64,000 nucleotides of DNA from NCBI RefSeq assembly GCF_004193775.1, contig NC_041002.1:18533535-18597534 (forward strand), read 5' to 3'. The position numbers and the translations under genes are program-made. Below, piece after piece: positions 45,786-55,869 of the stretch. How positions within the stretch are numbered: position 1 is the stretch's first letter; the number at the start of each line of letters is the position of its first letter. Below the pieces are notes generated by a model. It was not told the origin of the DNA. It searched no databases and saw only the letters and a list, made by a program, of their open reading frames with translations. This DNA is from Glycine soja. Lineage: Eukaryota; Streptophyta; Magnoliopsida; Fabales; Fabaceae.

Positions 45786-47918
45786 GTGGTTGACAAAAGC
45801 GGGGCTTTTGCTCCCATGTATTCTCAATTGCGATGAGAAACTCAGACCTACATAGTTCTTGCAAAAGCGGTAAAGTTATGTGTTGATTTTATGCTATTGA
45901 ACCATCCATGTTAACTGATAAAAGCAAAGAGGACCGTTTAAGGCGTTGGACCTTAAAACGGTTTGAGTGACTTTTGCAGACAAAGCTTGATTTGTGAGTT
46001 GATTTTAGTCTTAGTTTCACTTTGGTTATTAGTTAATTCATTTAAGGAAACTTTCAAAGAAAAACGTCCGATTGATTTTTTTTTTATTTTATTCAAAGAT
46101 ATTTTGATTATTTTTTTATTATTTTTTTCAAGATATTTTGATTTTCTTTTTATTATTATTTTTATTTAACCGAGGTTACAGTGTGAATAATCGGTTAGAT
46201 TTTGCTTTAACAACGATTAAATGACATTACAACACAAATGATTGGTCGAAATTCATTTTATCATTTATTAGGAGAGATAACGACTTAAACGATCAGTTAA
46301 AGCTTGTTAAAAACGAAAGAAAAGAAAACCGAAAGTGAACAAAATGAAGATGAAAGCCAACAAAACAAGAAATGAATTGAAAGTCTCGGATTCGAAAACT
46401 TACCGGTTGAAGAATGAAGAACGCACGAAGAACGGATGAAGAACGACAAAAAATCTTCATGAAATTGCTCACGGAAACATCTCGAAAGTGTTACGGAAAC
46501 ACCTCAGCTTGAATTTTCTTCACGGAAACACGTTTTTTATCCAAAACAACTGAAATACATAGCATAGGGGTCCGGAACCCTTTGGAACAGCCCCCCTCGT
46601 CCTATTTATAGAAAAAGGGGGTGGTGCTTGCCGTCCAACTCGCCCAGGCAAGCAGGTAGCTTCCTCATGAAGCTTCCTGAGGCACCCCCTTTTTACTAAG
46701 TTCACCCCCCTTTTTCGTAATTTACAAAAAAGTTACGGAAGCCTTATGGAAGCATATCGGACTTTATTTTCTTCTTTTTTTTTATCTTCTTTCTCACCCA
46801 TATTAAGTGAAATATGCTTATTTAGGGTTACGGGAATTTTACGGAAGCATTACGGATGCCCTGGAAGCCATTTTTCAACAAAAAAAGGGGAGGAGGTTGT
46901 CGCCCAGCTCGCCCAGGCGAGCTAGGTTGCTTCCTTCTTAAGATCCCCAGCTTCCAAAATGTTTTGGAAGGGCCTAGATTCGAAAATTGCTATTTACACC
47001 CTTATTATGATAGGTTCACCCCCCTATTTTTGTGTTTTTTGGATGTTTTCCTTCTGAAACCTCACAGAACTTTACGGATTCCACGACGATGGGTGTTAAG
47101 CCTTCCGAAGCGATCAACAACGGTCTCCGGATGAAATTAGGGTGTAACAGTCTATTTACACACCCCCACTTTGGTAAACACACTCCCGTTTTTGTGTTTT
47201 TGGTCGGTTTCTCTCCGAAACATCCTGGAACTTTACAGATTCAATGGAGATGGGTGTTAAACATTTTGAAGTGATCAAACGAAGGTCGCATGCCGACAAA
47301 TAATGGTCCCCAGATGAAATTAGAGTATGACACCCGCGCTCACCGCCTTCACCTTATTCTCCTTCGTCGTCGAACACAGCACGTACTGCACAGTCGCCAC
47401 ATTCTTCTTCCCGCGCAATTCCCTTCCATCTAGAAGCTTCACCAGATGCATAATCACTCTCCCCCTCCCTATCATCGCCTTCTCTTCCTCCCTGTTTTGC
47501 AATAAGTGAACCAACACACACATCGCGTTCTCCTTTACCGTTGTTGTCTCTTTCTCTAGCGCCTTCACCACTCCATAGGAACGCATGGTAGCCGACAATG
47601 AAGGAAGTGGAAGGCATGAAAGGAGTTTTTGAAGTGGATGGGAAAGGAGACGCCGTCGAGGAGAGAGATGAATTTAGGGTTTGAGGAAATGAAAGGACTA
47701 GGTGGTATGTTGGTTCTTAAGGAGTGGAGAAGGGGTTTCGTCGGGGAGTGGACGCACAACATTGGTTTTAATAAAACCTATGCTACATGAGTATTGACGA
47801 TGTTAAGATTGCGATATTAACATCGGTTTTTTAAAAACAAATGTTAAGATTATGATATTAACATCGGTTTTTAAAATCCCGATGTAAATGATGACATTTT
47901 ATTTACAAAAATACCACC

Positions 47919-49619
47919 TGTCGCAACCTACCCTTCGGCGGGAGGCCGACACGGGGTTTGTGGGTGCGTCTTCCAAGAAAGGAAAATGCGCGGAGTCGCC
48001 ACCAACATTTATTCGAGGAAAATGTCGGAAAAACCAGAAAAGGTGTGGTCTATGAACTTTAAGTGTGAAAGGTTCGAGAGTTGTAATTACGCACGAGGAA
48101 GGTATTAGCACCCCACGCGTCCGTCACAAGGGACGACAGCCTTTAATCAAGTGTGCAAATATGACTTCAATTTGTTTTATTTTCCCTTTTACGTTTTTAT
48201 GCCTTTTTATGTCCTTTTGTATTTTTTATCTTTTTGTGGTCGACAAGGGTGTTTCCCTTGCTCCTACGTATTCCTCAATTGTGATAAGGAAATCAGACCT
48301 ACGTAGTTCTTTGAGAACTGAACGTTGGTTAAGTTGTTTTTATCCTTTTTTTGCAAGATATATTGTGATCGAAAAAAAGTCGTTTCAAGGCGTTGGACCA
48401 TTTAAACAATCTTTTGATTTTTGAAAGTAGTGACAAAGTTACATGTTGACTTTAGGCTTTCGAAAGTCCACGTTAACCAATAAAAGCAAAGAGGACCATT
48501 TAAGGCGTTGGACCTTAAAACGGTTTTTAGGTGATTTTTATGGACAAAGCTTGATTTATGAGTTGATTTTAGCCTTAGTTTCACTTTGGTTATTAGTCAA
48601 TTCAATTAAGAAAAATCCCAAAGAAAAGCGTCTGATTGATTTTTTTGGATTATTTTATTCAAAGATATTTTGATTATTTTATTATTATTTTGCCTCTTTT
48701 GGTTTTAAATGTGGTTACGGCGTGAAAGATCGATTGAAATTTATTTTAACAAAGATTAAACGATATTACAACTCAAATGATCGGTGGAAATTCATTTTAT
48801 TATTGATTAGGTGAGAAAACGACTTAAATAAATGGTTAAAGCACATCAAAAGGGGGTACGGAAAACAAACAAAATGAAAATAAAAGCTCGCGAAACAAGC
48901 GGGGACCACTAAGGGTACATAGAATGAATTGAAAGATTCGATTTTCGGGAACGTACCGGTTGAAGACCGAAGAACGAACGAAGAGCGATGAAGAACAATG
49001 AAGAACGGTGAAGAATCTTCACGAAATCGCTCACGGAAACGTCTCGGAAGCGTTATGGAAGCGCTTTGGCGTGGATTTTCTTCACGGAAACAATTTTTCT
49101 CCTAATTTCAAGAGAATCCTAAATACTTGAAGGGCTGAACGAAATTACTCTACCCTCTTTCCCCTATTTATAGGAAAAAAGAGGGAGGTGGTTGCCGCCC
49201 AGCTCGCCCAGGAGAACTAGGTTGCTTCCACCAGAAGGCACCGCCTTCTGTTGGAACCCCCTGGAAGGCCCAAGTGGGCCTGGTTGCTATTTGCACACCC
49301 CTTTTTACTAAATACACCCCTTTTATTTTTTTTTTGTTGATTCCTTTTCCGTAACGTTACGGAACTTTACGGATTATGTAACTACACTTATTTTCTTTCC
49401 AGAATGTCACGAAACCTTACGGATTACGCAACAATCCCTTTTTTGACCTCTGGAATGTTGCAGAACTTTACGGATTACGCGACAATGCTCCCTTTCGACT
49501 TCCGACATGCCGTGGAACTTCATGGATTACCTAACAATGGGTGTTAAGTACCTCAAAGCGGTCAAGCAAAGGTTGCAGGCCATCAAAAAATGGTCCCCGA
49601 ACGAAATTAGGGTATGACA
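47919..49619 (-). repeat. 3' LTR of a TGTC...GACA family element
   Basis: 1701 bp from TGTCGCAACC to TTAGGGTATGACA. On the minus strand it starts TGTCATACCC. A pyrimidine run TTGCCCCTCTTTAC immediately to the right is the purine tract of a minus-strand element, so the interior lies at higher coordinates. It inserted next to the subterminal repeats of the CACTA-like element. Confidence 0.8.
49347..49555 (-). promoter_or_regulatory. U3 repeats built on TTCCGTAACGTTACGGAA
   Basis: The perfect palindrome at 49347-49364 is followed by three degenerate units spaced about 55-60 bp, each with an AACnTTACGGATTAC core (near 49370, 49430, 49465, 49520). They lie in the U3 part of the LTR, upstream of its TATA box at about 49170. 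Counterparts occur at 9225-9450 and 46730-46860. An enhancer role is inferred from position only. Confidence 0.5.
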
Positions 49620-49634
49620 ATTGCCCCTCTTTAC
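49620..49634 (-). other. Polypurine tract
   Basis: GTAAAGAGGGGCAAT on the minus strand, immediately before the LTR start. The same tract precedes the LTR at 11411. Confidence 0.75.
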
Positions 49635-49974
49635 TTATCTTTTATTGGAGATAAAAGCGAAGTAAAGATAAGACACTAATTTCGTTCGAGCGGAACATCA
49701 TTCGGCCGGTCAATATCCCCACCAGCGGAACCTGTCATTCAGAAAGAAAAGAAAGGGCATCAGCAGTGTCAACAAAATTCAGTGTCTTGGAAGCGACAAA
49801 GTTGGACAACCACGACACTTCCCTACGCCATTGCACTCAATCATCCCTACCCAGCAGAGAAGAATCTCGCGCGTCGTTGGGCTTGAATGTTTTCGGACGA
49901 TGAGAGTAAAACCTACAAAATTTTTGAAAATAATCAAAACCGAATGACCAACATCATCTTGATATCGTCTAATT

Positions 49975-50598
49975 CGTTCCCCTCAGTTGACGAAAGGTGC
50001 GGATGACCATAAGGTATCTCCATCTGCCACCTGACTCGCTGTCCCTGGATGACAAAAGGTGCAGAAGACGATGTTAGTCTCTGCGTGTCAACGGGCTCGT
50101 TTGCTCCCTGGTTGACGAAAGGTGTAGGTAACCATAAGGTAACCCCGCATGTCACCAGATTTCACGGGTCAGGACGACAGAAGGTGCAGGAGACGATGTG
50201 AGTCTCTGCGCGTTAACGGGCTCGTTTGCCCCCTGGTTGACGAAAGGTGCGGGTAACCATAAGGTAACCCTGCATGTCACCTGACTTCACGAGTCAAGAC
50301 GATAGAAGGTGCAGGTGACGATGTTAGTCTCTGCGCGTCAACGGGCTCGTTTGCCCCCTGGTTGACGAAAGGTGCAGGTAACCATGAGGTAACCCTGCAT
50401 GTCACCTGACTTCAAGGGTCAGGATGACAAAAGGTGCAGGAGACGATGTTAGTCTCTGCGCGTCAACGGGCTCGTTTGCCCCCTGGTTGACGAAAGGTGT
50501 GGGTAACCATAAGGTAACCCCGCATATCACCTGACTTCACGGGTCAGGACGACAGAAATTGCAGAAGACGATGTTAGTCTCTGCGCGCTATCGTGCCT
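49975..50598. repeat. 125-bp tandem repeat array
   Basis: The junction TTTGCCCCCTGGTTGACG falls at 50100, 50225, 50350 and 50475, an exact 125-bp period, with a diverged copy before it and a partial one after. Each unit contains GGTAACCATAAGGTAACCC, itself an inverted repeat. Confidence 0.93.
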
Positions 50599-51430
50599 TA
50601 AGTCTTATGGATAGCGAAAGAATGTTTATACGAATAACCACCTGGGTATCTCCGCCTGCCCCCTAACTTCACGGGTTAGTATTGGCAGAAATTGTCCGCC
50701 TGCCCCCTAACTTCACGGGTTAGTATTGGCAGAAATTGTCTGTGTGGAGAAATTACTTGTGTATCTCCGCATGTCACCTGACTTCACGGGTCAGTATGAC
50801 AGACATTGTCTGTGTGGAGAATTACTTGTGTATCTCCGCACGTCACCTGACTTCACGGGTTAGTATGACAGACAACATGGAAGACGACGTAAATCTCCGC
50901 GTGTCAACGGGCTCGTTGGCCGCGATTGACAAAGGGTGCAGAAGACGATGTTAGTCTTTGCATGCTATCGCGCTTTGAGTCTTACAGATAGCGAAAGAGT
51001 GTTTATACAGATAACCACCTGGGTATCTCCGCTTACCCCCTAACTTCACGGGTTAGTATTGACAGAAATTGTCTGTGAGGAGAAATTACTTTTGTATCTT
51101 TGCCTGCCCCCTAACTTCACGGGTTAGTATTGGCAGAAATTGTTTGTGCGGAGAAATTACTTGTGTATCTCCGCACGTCACCCGACTTCACGGGTCAATA
51201 TGACAGACATTGTCTGTGTGGAGAATTACTTGTGTATCTCCGCACGTCACCTGACTTCACGGGTCAGTATGACAGACAGCGTGGAAGACGATGTAAATCT
51301 CCGCGTGTCAACGGGCTCGTTGGCCGCAATTGACAAAGGGTGCAGAAGACGACGTTAGTCTCTGCATGCTATCGTGCTTTGAGTCTTACGGATAGAGAAA
51401 GAGTGTTTATACGGATAATCACCTGGGTAT
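50587..51430. repeat. Higher-order repeat of about 380-400 bp
   Basis: GCTATCG.GC.TT.AGTCTTA begins at 50587, 50964 and 51368 (spacings 377 and 404). Inside each block subunits of about 65-70 bp containing GTATCTCCGCACGTCACCTG and TTCACGGGTCAGTATGACAG repeat two to four times. Confidence 0.85.
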
Positions 51431-51725
51431 CTCCGCCTGCCCCCTACATTTCCTCAATTTTTTATGAGGAACTTATACCTACTTAGTTCTTGCTAAAGAA
51501 GTGTGAGACTAAAATAGTCTCTACCGGAAGATGCTGACATCTCCGGAAAGGGTGCAGATGACCACATTGGTCTTTGCTTGTCAATCCGACTTGGGGTCTC
51601 CGAAAGACGAGGTGTGGATAACAGTAAGGTGTCTCCGCATGCTACTGGACTCTCGGGTCACTGGATAGAAAAGGGTGTGTGCTGGTTACCGTCGAGTGTC
51701 TCCGCATGCCACCGAACTCTTGGGT

Positions 51726-51836
51726 CACGGTAGCAAAAGGTAGGGTGGTCGACAAAAGCAGGGCTTTTGCTCCTACGTATCCTCAATTTGCGATGAGGAA
51801 CTCAGACCTACGTAATTCTTGCTAACTGTGTGGGAC
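51726..51836 (-). repeat. Embedded LTR core block
   Basis: GGTCGACAAAAGCAGGGCTT through CTCAGACCTACGTAATTC repeats a block found in the LTRs near 10393, 12237, 45510, 45842 and 48293. A shorter version lies at 51430-51480. LTR-derived DNA has therefore been incorporated into the interior. Confidence 0.6.
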
Positions 51837-52379
51837 TAAAATAGTCTCGGTGTTCTTTAACTAAAATGTGAACATGCTTTAGTAAAGAAACAAAACTCCC
51901 AACTGATCAGAGCAACATATATTTTTTGATGGAAAACAATGCGTCTATTGGGGAAGGAGAGTATGCTAATGAAATTTTCTCATAACCATAAATGAGATTT
52001 CGGATGTTAGCGTTTCGTTTTTAAATGATCATCTAGAGGAAACACTGGGTCCAACAAAAATAGAAGAAAATCACTCAAAGTGTATCAATCTCACACAGGT
52101 AAGTGTTTCATCCTAATTCCGAACCATAGATATGTCATGACTTGATTTTGCAAACCATTTCCTATCAAATCAAAGATTACACGCGTGATCATGGATCAAT
52201 AGAACTTTTTCTTGGGAATGGTGTTTTTTTTTGTGGGAAATTTGGCTTTGAGTGTTTGGGCCTTTTCCTTTTCAAAGGGAGAGGACCACTTTGGGTCATG
52301 GTTTCCTTTCTTTTCTTGTTTACATGTGACAATTCTGTATTGTTCAGATATTGTCTGGTCCAAAGACCTTTTTGTATAT

Positions 52380-52630
52380 TTCTTTTTGCTTTCTTCCGAT
52401 CTTTGATCGGGAATTTTCCTTTCTTTTTTGTTTTTTTCCAATCTTTGATCAAGAATTTTCTTTTCTTTGTTTTCTTCCAATCTTTGATCGGGAATTTTCT
52501 TTCTTTTTTGCTTTCTCTCAATCTTTGATTAGGAATTTTCTTCTTTTGCTTTCTCTCAATCTTTGATTGGGAATTTTCTTCTTTTGCTTTCTTCCGATCT
52601 TTGATCGGGAACATTCCTTTTTTGTTTTGT
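52380..52630. repeat. Short tandem repeats of about 42-45 bp
   Basis: TTCCGATCTTTGATCGGGAA and variants recur about six times, separated by pyrimidine-rich TTTTCTTTCTTTTTTG. The cores are small inverted repeats. Minus-strand frames give Lys-rich FPIKDRKKAK repeats that I do not interpret as a protein. Confidence 0.85.
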
Positions 52631-53145
52631 TTTCTTTTGAAGGCGAGGATGGGCATTCTCACCCTGGGTCAAGGTTTATGGTGAGTTGGGATTTTGGCTC
52701 AAGGCTTGTAGAATGGCTGGACACAATATATGTCAGAGTGTTGGTTTGGCCAGCGGTTCAGGGATAAAGGGGATGTCCCACATTATTTCCATGACACACA
52801 TGCAACAATGATGATTAGGAAATTTTATGCAAAACTGGTCATGCATGCACCCATGTGGACACTCAAGCATCAAGTTTTTATGGTTATGTGACACTAAGGC
52901 TCAGGATTCATTTTTCCTATTTAAGTCAACCCAGTGTTTCCAAAACATGTTCTTTTATCAATTCATGCATTCATCCAAGTCTATTTTGGGCGTTCGGTAA
53001 AATTTTCACAGCATTCACCCTTCAGGTGTATACACATTTTTTCAAAAACTGGTTATGATCAGTGAATCTTTTTCAAAGAAAAGCTAGAAGTTATTTCTCT
53101 TCAAAAGCATGTTGGCTTTTCAGTCGAAAGATATATTTTTTGTTC

Positions 53146-53196
53146 TTGTGAGGTATTTTTGCTATATACATGCATATCCAAGGTATCTTGCTACCT

Positions 53197-53248
<52 letters not shown>

Positions 53249-53330
53249 TGTGAGGTATTTTTGCTATATACATGCATATGTAAGGTATCTTTCTACCTAA
53301 ACACACATACATATATTTTGTGAGGTATGA
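53146..53330. repeat. Duplicated block around (AC)21 microsatellite
   Basis: TTGTGAGGTATTTTTGCTAT starts at 53146 and 53249, each running through GGTATC-TACCTAAACACAC; an AC run occupies 53199-53240. A third partial copy begins at about 53316. Confidence 0.88.
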
Positions 53331-53533
53331 CTACCTTTCGAGCTTGTGCTTGTTTTATTTAAATTCCTAGGATCATGAGCAACTAGGTGTGTCCTACTAT
53401 GACTTGAGAAACAAAAGGTGATTAAATAACAAGAAGAAATTTAAAAGGTACTAGGTTGCCTCCTAGTAGCGCTTCTTTAACGTCTTGAGCTGGACGCGTG
53501 ATGACTTGTCGGTCACGGACCTAGTGCTTTTGC

Positions 53534-53875
53534 TTACCTTTGGCTTTGGACTTGGTCGCCTGCTGGTCGGCCACGGGTCGTAGGCAACGCTCCAGCCTTT
53601 GTAGATGAGCTGAGGGGCTCTGGAGGTGGCGGCGATGCGTCTGTTGCCCCATGCTGGCCATCCCCAGGCTGCTGTGGTGTCTCACCCTGTGCCTGCCTGG
53701 GGACGCAATACTTCTTGATGAAAGCTCGGTTAGTAGGGGGCCTGATGACCCTGCTGGAGGTGACAGACACTCCGTAGAACTGACAGAGGCCCGTAATCAG
53801 AGCTAGATACCCCAAGACCCTGTTGTACTTCTCCGGGTCCACTGGGTGTCTTGCGGGCGTGATCCCTGCAAACAA
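53534..53875 (-). pseudogene. Plant transposon-protein domain, C-terminal relic
   Basis: Frame from ATG 53875 encodes LGYLALITGLCQFYGVSV, VIRPPTNRAFIKKYC and a Pro-rich tail. This resembles the C-terminal end of the 'putative plant transposon protein' domain found in the envelope-like region of soybean Ty3 elements (recalled, not searched). The N-terminal two-thirds is absent. A second damaged copy of the first 40 residues lies at 53935-54095. Confidence 0.55.
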
Positions 53876-53934
53876 TAGATGACATCATAAATTAGTTGAG
53901 AGAAGTGCATACTTACCTATGTCACGATGGCATG

Positions 53935-54095
53935 ACCTTGCTGGGGAGGACGGGGACCCTGTAGGACTGACAGAGGCCCATAACCAGAGCTGGAAACCCC
54001 AGGGCCCTGTTGGGCTCCTCCGGGTCCACTGGGTGTCTTGTGGGCGCGATCCCTACAAATAGTAGATGGCATCAGAAATCAGTTGAACCATATGC
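53935..54095 (-). repeat. Partial tandem duplication of the transposon-protein relic
   Basis: GACTGACAGAGGCCCATAAC to ACTTTCCTATG repeats 53775-53925 with about 15 percent changes by eye, including CTCCGGGTCCACTGGGTGTC in both. Confidence 0.8.
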
Positions 54096-54463
54096 ATACT
54101 TTCCTATGTTGGGATGGCACAGACCAACTGATACTTCCGCAGGGTGATCGGCATTGTGGTCACTGGGAAGAATGTTGCTAAGAAGCAACATCATTCATAT
54201 CTGTGTAAGAGTGGTCATGTTGGTGCGCATGATGCACACTCGTCTCTTTGCAGTGACACAGGTGAAATCTTGACCTGGTACGCATAGTAGCTGCGCGATA
54301 GCCTCCTCTTCTAGTTGTGCTCAAACAGTTAGCACTCCTCTAGGATTAGGGGGTGGCCCTAGAAAAGGAACTAATAAAAGGAAACTACTGGCCCCTTAAC
54401 CGGGAGCGCAAGTCTCGGTTAAGCATTAAGGGTAGAAGACCTCAAATTCTCTTAAGGTGCGGA

Positions 54464-54735
54464 TGTGGAGCCCACTGAAGGCGAGAGCGTGTAGCCCTCT
54501 GAAGGCGAGGACGTGTAGTCCTCTGAAGGGGAGGACGTGTAGTCCTTTGAAGTGAAGGACGTGTAGCCCTCTGAAGGCGAGGACGTGTAGTCCTCTGAAG
54601 GGGAGGACGTGTAGCCCTTTAAAGGTGAGGACGTGTAGTCCTCTGAAGGTGAGGACGTGTAGTCCTCTAAAGGTTAGGACATGTAGTCCTCTGAAGGTGA
54701 GGGCGTGCAGCCCTCTGATGGCAAGTACGTGTAGT
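54464..54735. repeat. 24-bp tandem array (8-residue repeat frame)
   Basis: About eleven copies of CTCTGAAGGCGAGGACGTGTAGTC-type units end exactly at the LTR start 54736. On the minus strand the array is open and reads HVLAFRGL repeats. The regular unit length keeps the frame, but no start context or family supports a real protein. Confidence 0.92.
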
Positions 54736-55869
54736 TGATCGAGGTCGTACCGAATCAAATAAACATGAAAATGCAGTAACTAGGAAGTGGTCCTAGGTCA
54801 TTTCCCAACGAGCAATGATAAACCAAATGTTCATAATACACTTGCAGTAACAGTAACGATTGGGGGGGGGGTTGTTTGTTTTGTGATTTAAAGGACAGAA
54901 AAAGTAAACTGGAATACGAAACTACTAATATTAAAAATGGGTTGTTTCCTCTGATTTAGAAGCCATTCTCTTATCCTGGGTTATGGAGAATTCGTCCCTA
55001 ACAGTTAACCACTTAATCCAACCCTATTTCAATTTACTAAGCGAAAATCAACTTAGGGTTGTCAATACGTGATTAGGCAACACATACACCAGTTAGCCCT
55101 TCGTCCATTAAGCATGAACGCAAGTTAGGCTCAGAGGCAATTAATCGAACACGAAGCGTGCACTGATTAATGTTCATGAATTTGGGTTAATTGGTGAAGG
55201 GGAAACTGCCAGGAAACCACATTATAAACGAAACCTCAAAAAGAGTTGGGCTTCGTCCTCAAAAGGAAACAACACCAGAAAATCTAGCCTTCCATAGATT
55301 CAAACAGAAAACGCAAATGAAACTAAAAGCAGAAACGTAAATGAAGCAAAAACGTAAATGAAAGTTGAAACGTAAATGAAAGTAGAAGAAGAAACAAGAA
55401 CGAAATTGTTATTAGAAGCAGAAAATGGAAAATTGCATTAAGAACCAAACAGTAGCATTCAAGCAAAAAAACGTAAAACCTAAACAAAGCTCTGAATAAT
55501 GAATAACATAAGAGAATAGCCTTCACGAATCCCAAGGCTGCTATTTAAAAAGAGTCACTCAAAGTCACTGGGCCCTATTACAATACTCTGGCCCAAAACG
55601 AAATAAACACTACATAAAATAAAATTGCGAAATTTCCTAATTAGAAATTAACTAAGGTAAGCGCTGCTTTATTTGCCCTCTTCAAGTCCACAACCAAAAT
55701 CCGGATTAAGCCCAATGTTTCATTAATTCCTGAAATTAGATTAAAAACATCAAATTAGCTAAATGAGCCCAAATAATAAAACTGCCTAATTAATTGACAA
55801 TTAAGACCAATCAGTAATTAAAATGGTGCAAAAAGGGTTTAGAAAATAGAAGAAAATGATGGCACATCA
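54736..55869 (-). repeat. 3' LTR of a tRNA-Asp-type Ty3 element
   Basis: 1134 bp, TGATCGAGGTC to GATGGCACATCA, same family as 7861-9105. AAAACCCCCCTT follows at 55870, the purine tract AAGGGGGGTTTT of a minus-strand element, so this is its 3' LTR and the interior continues to the right. Confidence 0.88.

Larger units (their letters stand above)
44164..47332 (-). mobile_element. LTR of the TGTC...GACA family, with partial end duplication
   Basis: Begins TGTCGCAACC and ends TAGAGTATGACA, related in reverse to 9124 and to 47919-49619. CCCG flanks it on both sides (44160-44163 and 47333-47336). An earlier end, TAGGGTGTAACA at about 47149, shows that the terminal 180 bp is duplicated. It contains the solo LTR 44331-45273 and a 51-bp repeat array. 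No gag or pol is present, so it is probably a solo LTR. Confidence 0.75.
44039..47598 (-). pseudogene. Captured U-box/ARM-repeat gene fragment, split by an LTR
   Basis: 47598-47333 encodes ARM repeats typical of plant U-box E3 ligases: TVKENAMCVLVHLLQ, AMIGRGRVIMHLVKLLDG, RGKKNVATVQYVLCSTTKEN, VKAVSAG. The same domain continues in frame at 44163-44039 (MKALVELMVDLGLSMVYLV, then VAVAEGMAALVKASP). The LTR 44164-47332 sits exactly between the two parts. The U-box and the remaining ARM repeats are absent. The fragment lies inside the CACTA-like element and cannot give a functional ligase. Confidence 0.75.
39697..47918. mobile_element. CACTA-like element carrying host gene fragments
   Basis: Starts CACTACTAAAAAATAGG, a CACTA-type terminus, followed by clustered subterminal motifs (GACATCGGTT, AACATCGGTTTT, AAAATCGATGTTG) at 39718-39960. 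Matching motifs (TTAACATCGGTTTTTT) recur at 47760-47890, next to the later LTR at 47919. Between them lie ArfGAP and U-box/ARM gene fragments. No transposase was found, so it would be non-autonomous. The right terminus is not visible because of the insertion at 47919, and the two ends are joined by inference. Confidence 0.6.
49620..54735 (-). mobile_element. Interior of a repeat-rich LTR element without pol
   Basis: The 5.1 kb right of the purine tract consist largely of tandem arrays (125-bp, about 70-bp, about 42-bp and 24-bp units), a second copy of an LTR core block at 51726-51836, and a transposon-protein relic at 53534. No gag, protease, integrase or reverse transcriptase is seen. It may combine two elements. 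A later Ty3 LTR interrupts it at 54736. Confidence 0.5.

Noticed and set aside
45600..45855. Two overlapping 75-residue repeat frames
   Set aside because: By-product of the 51-bp repeat in an LTR.
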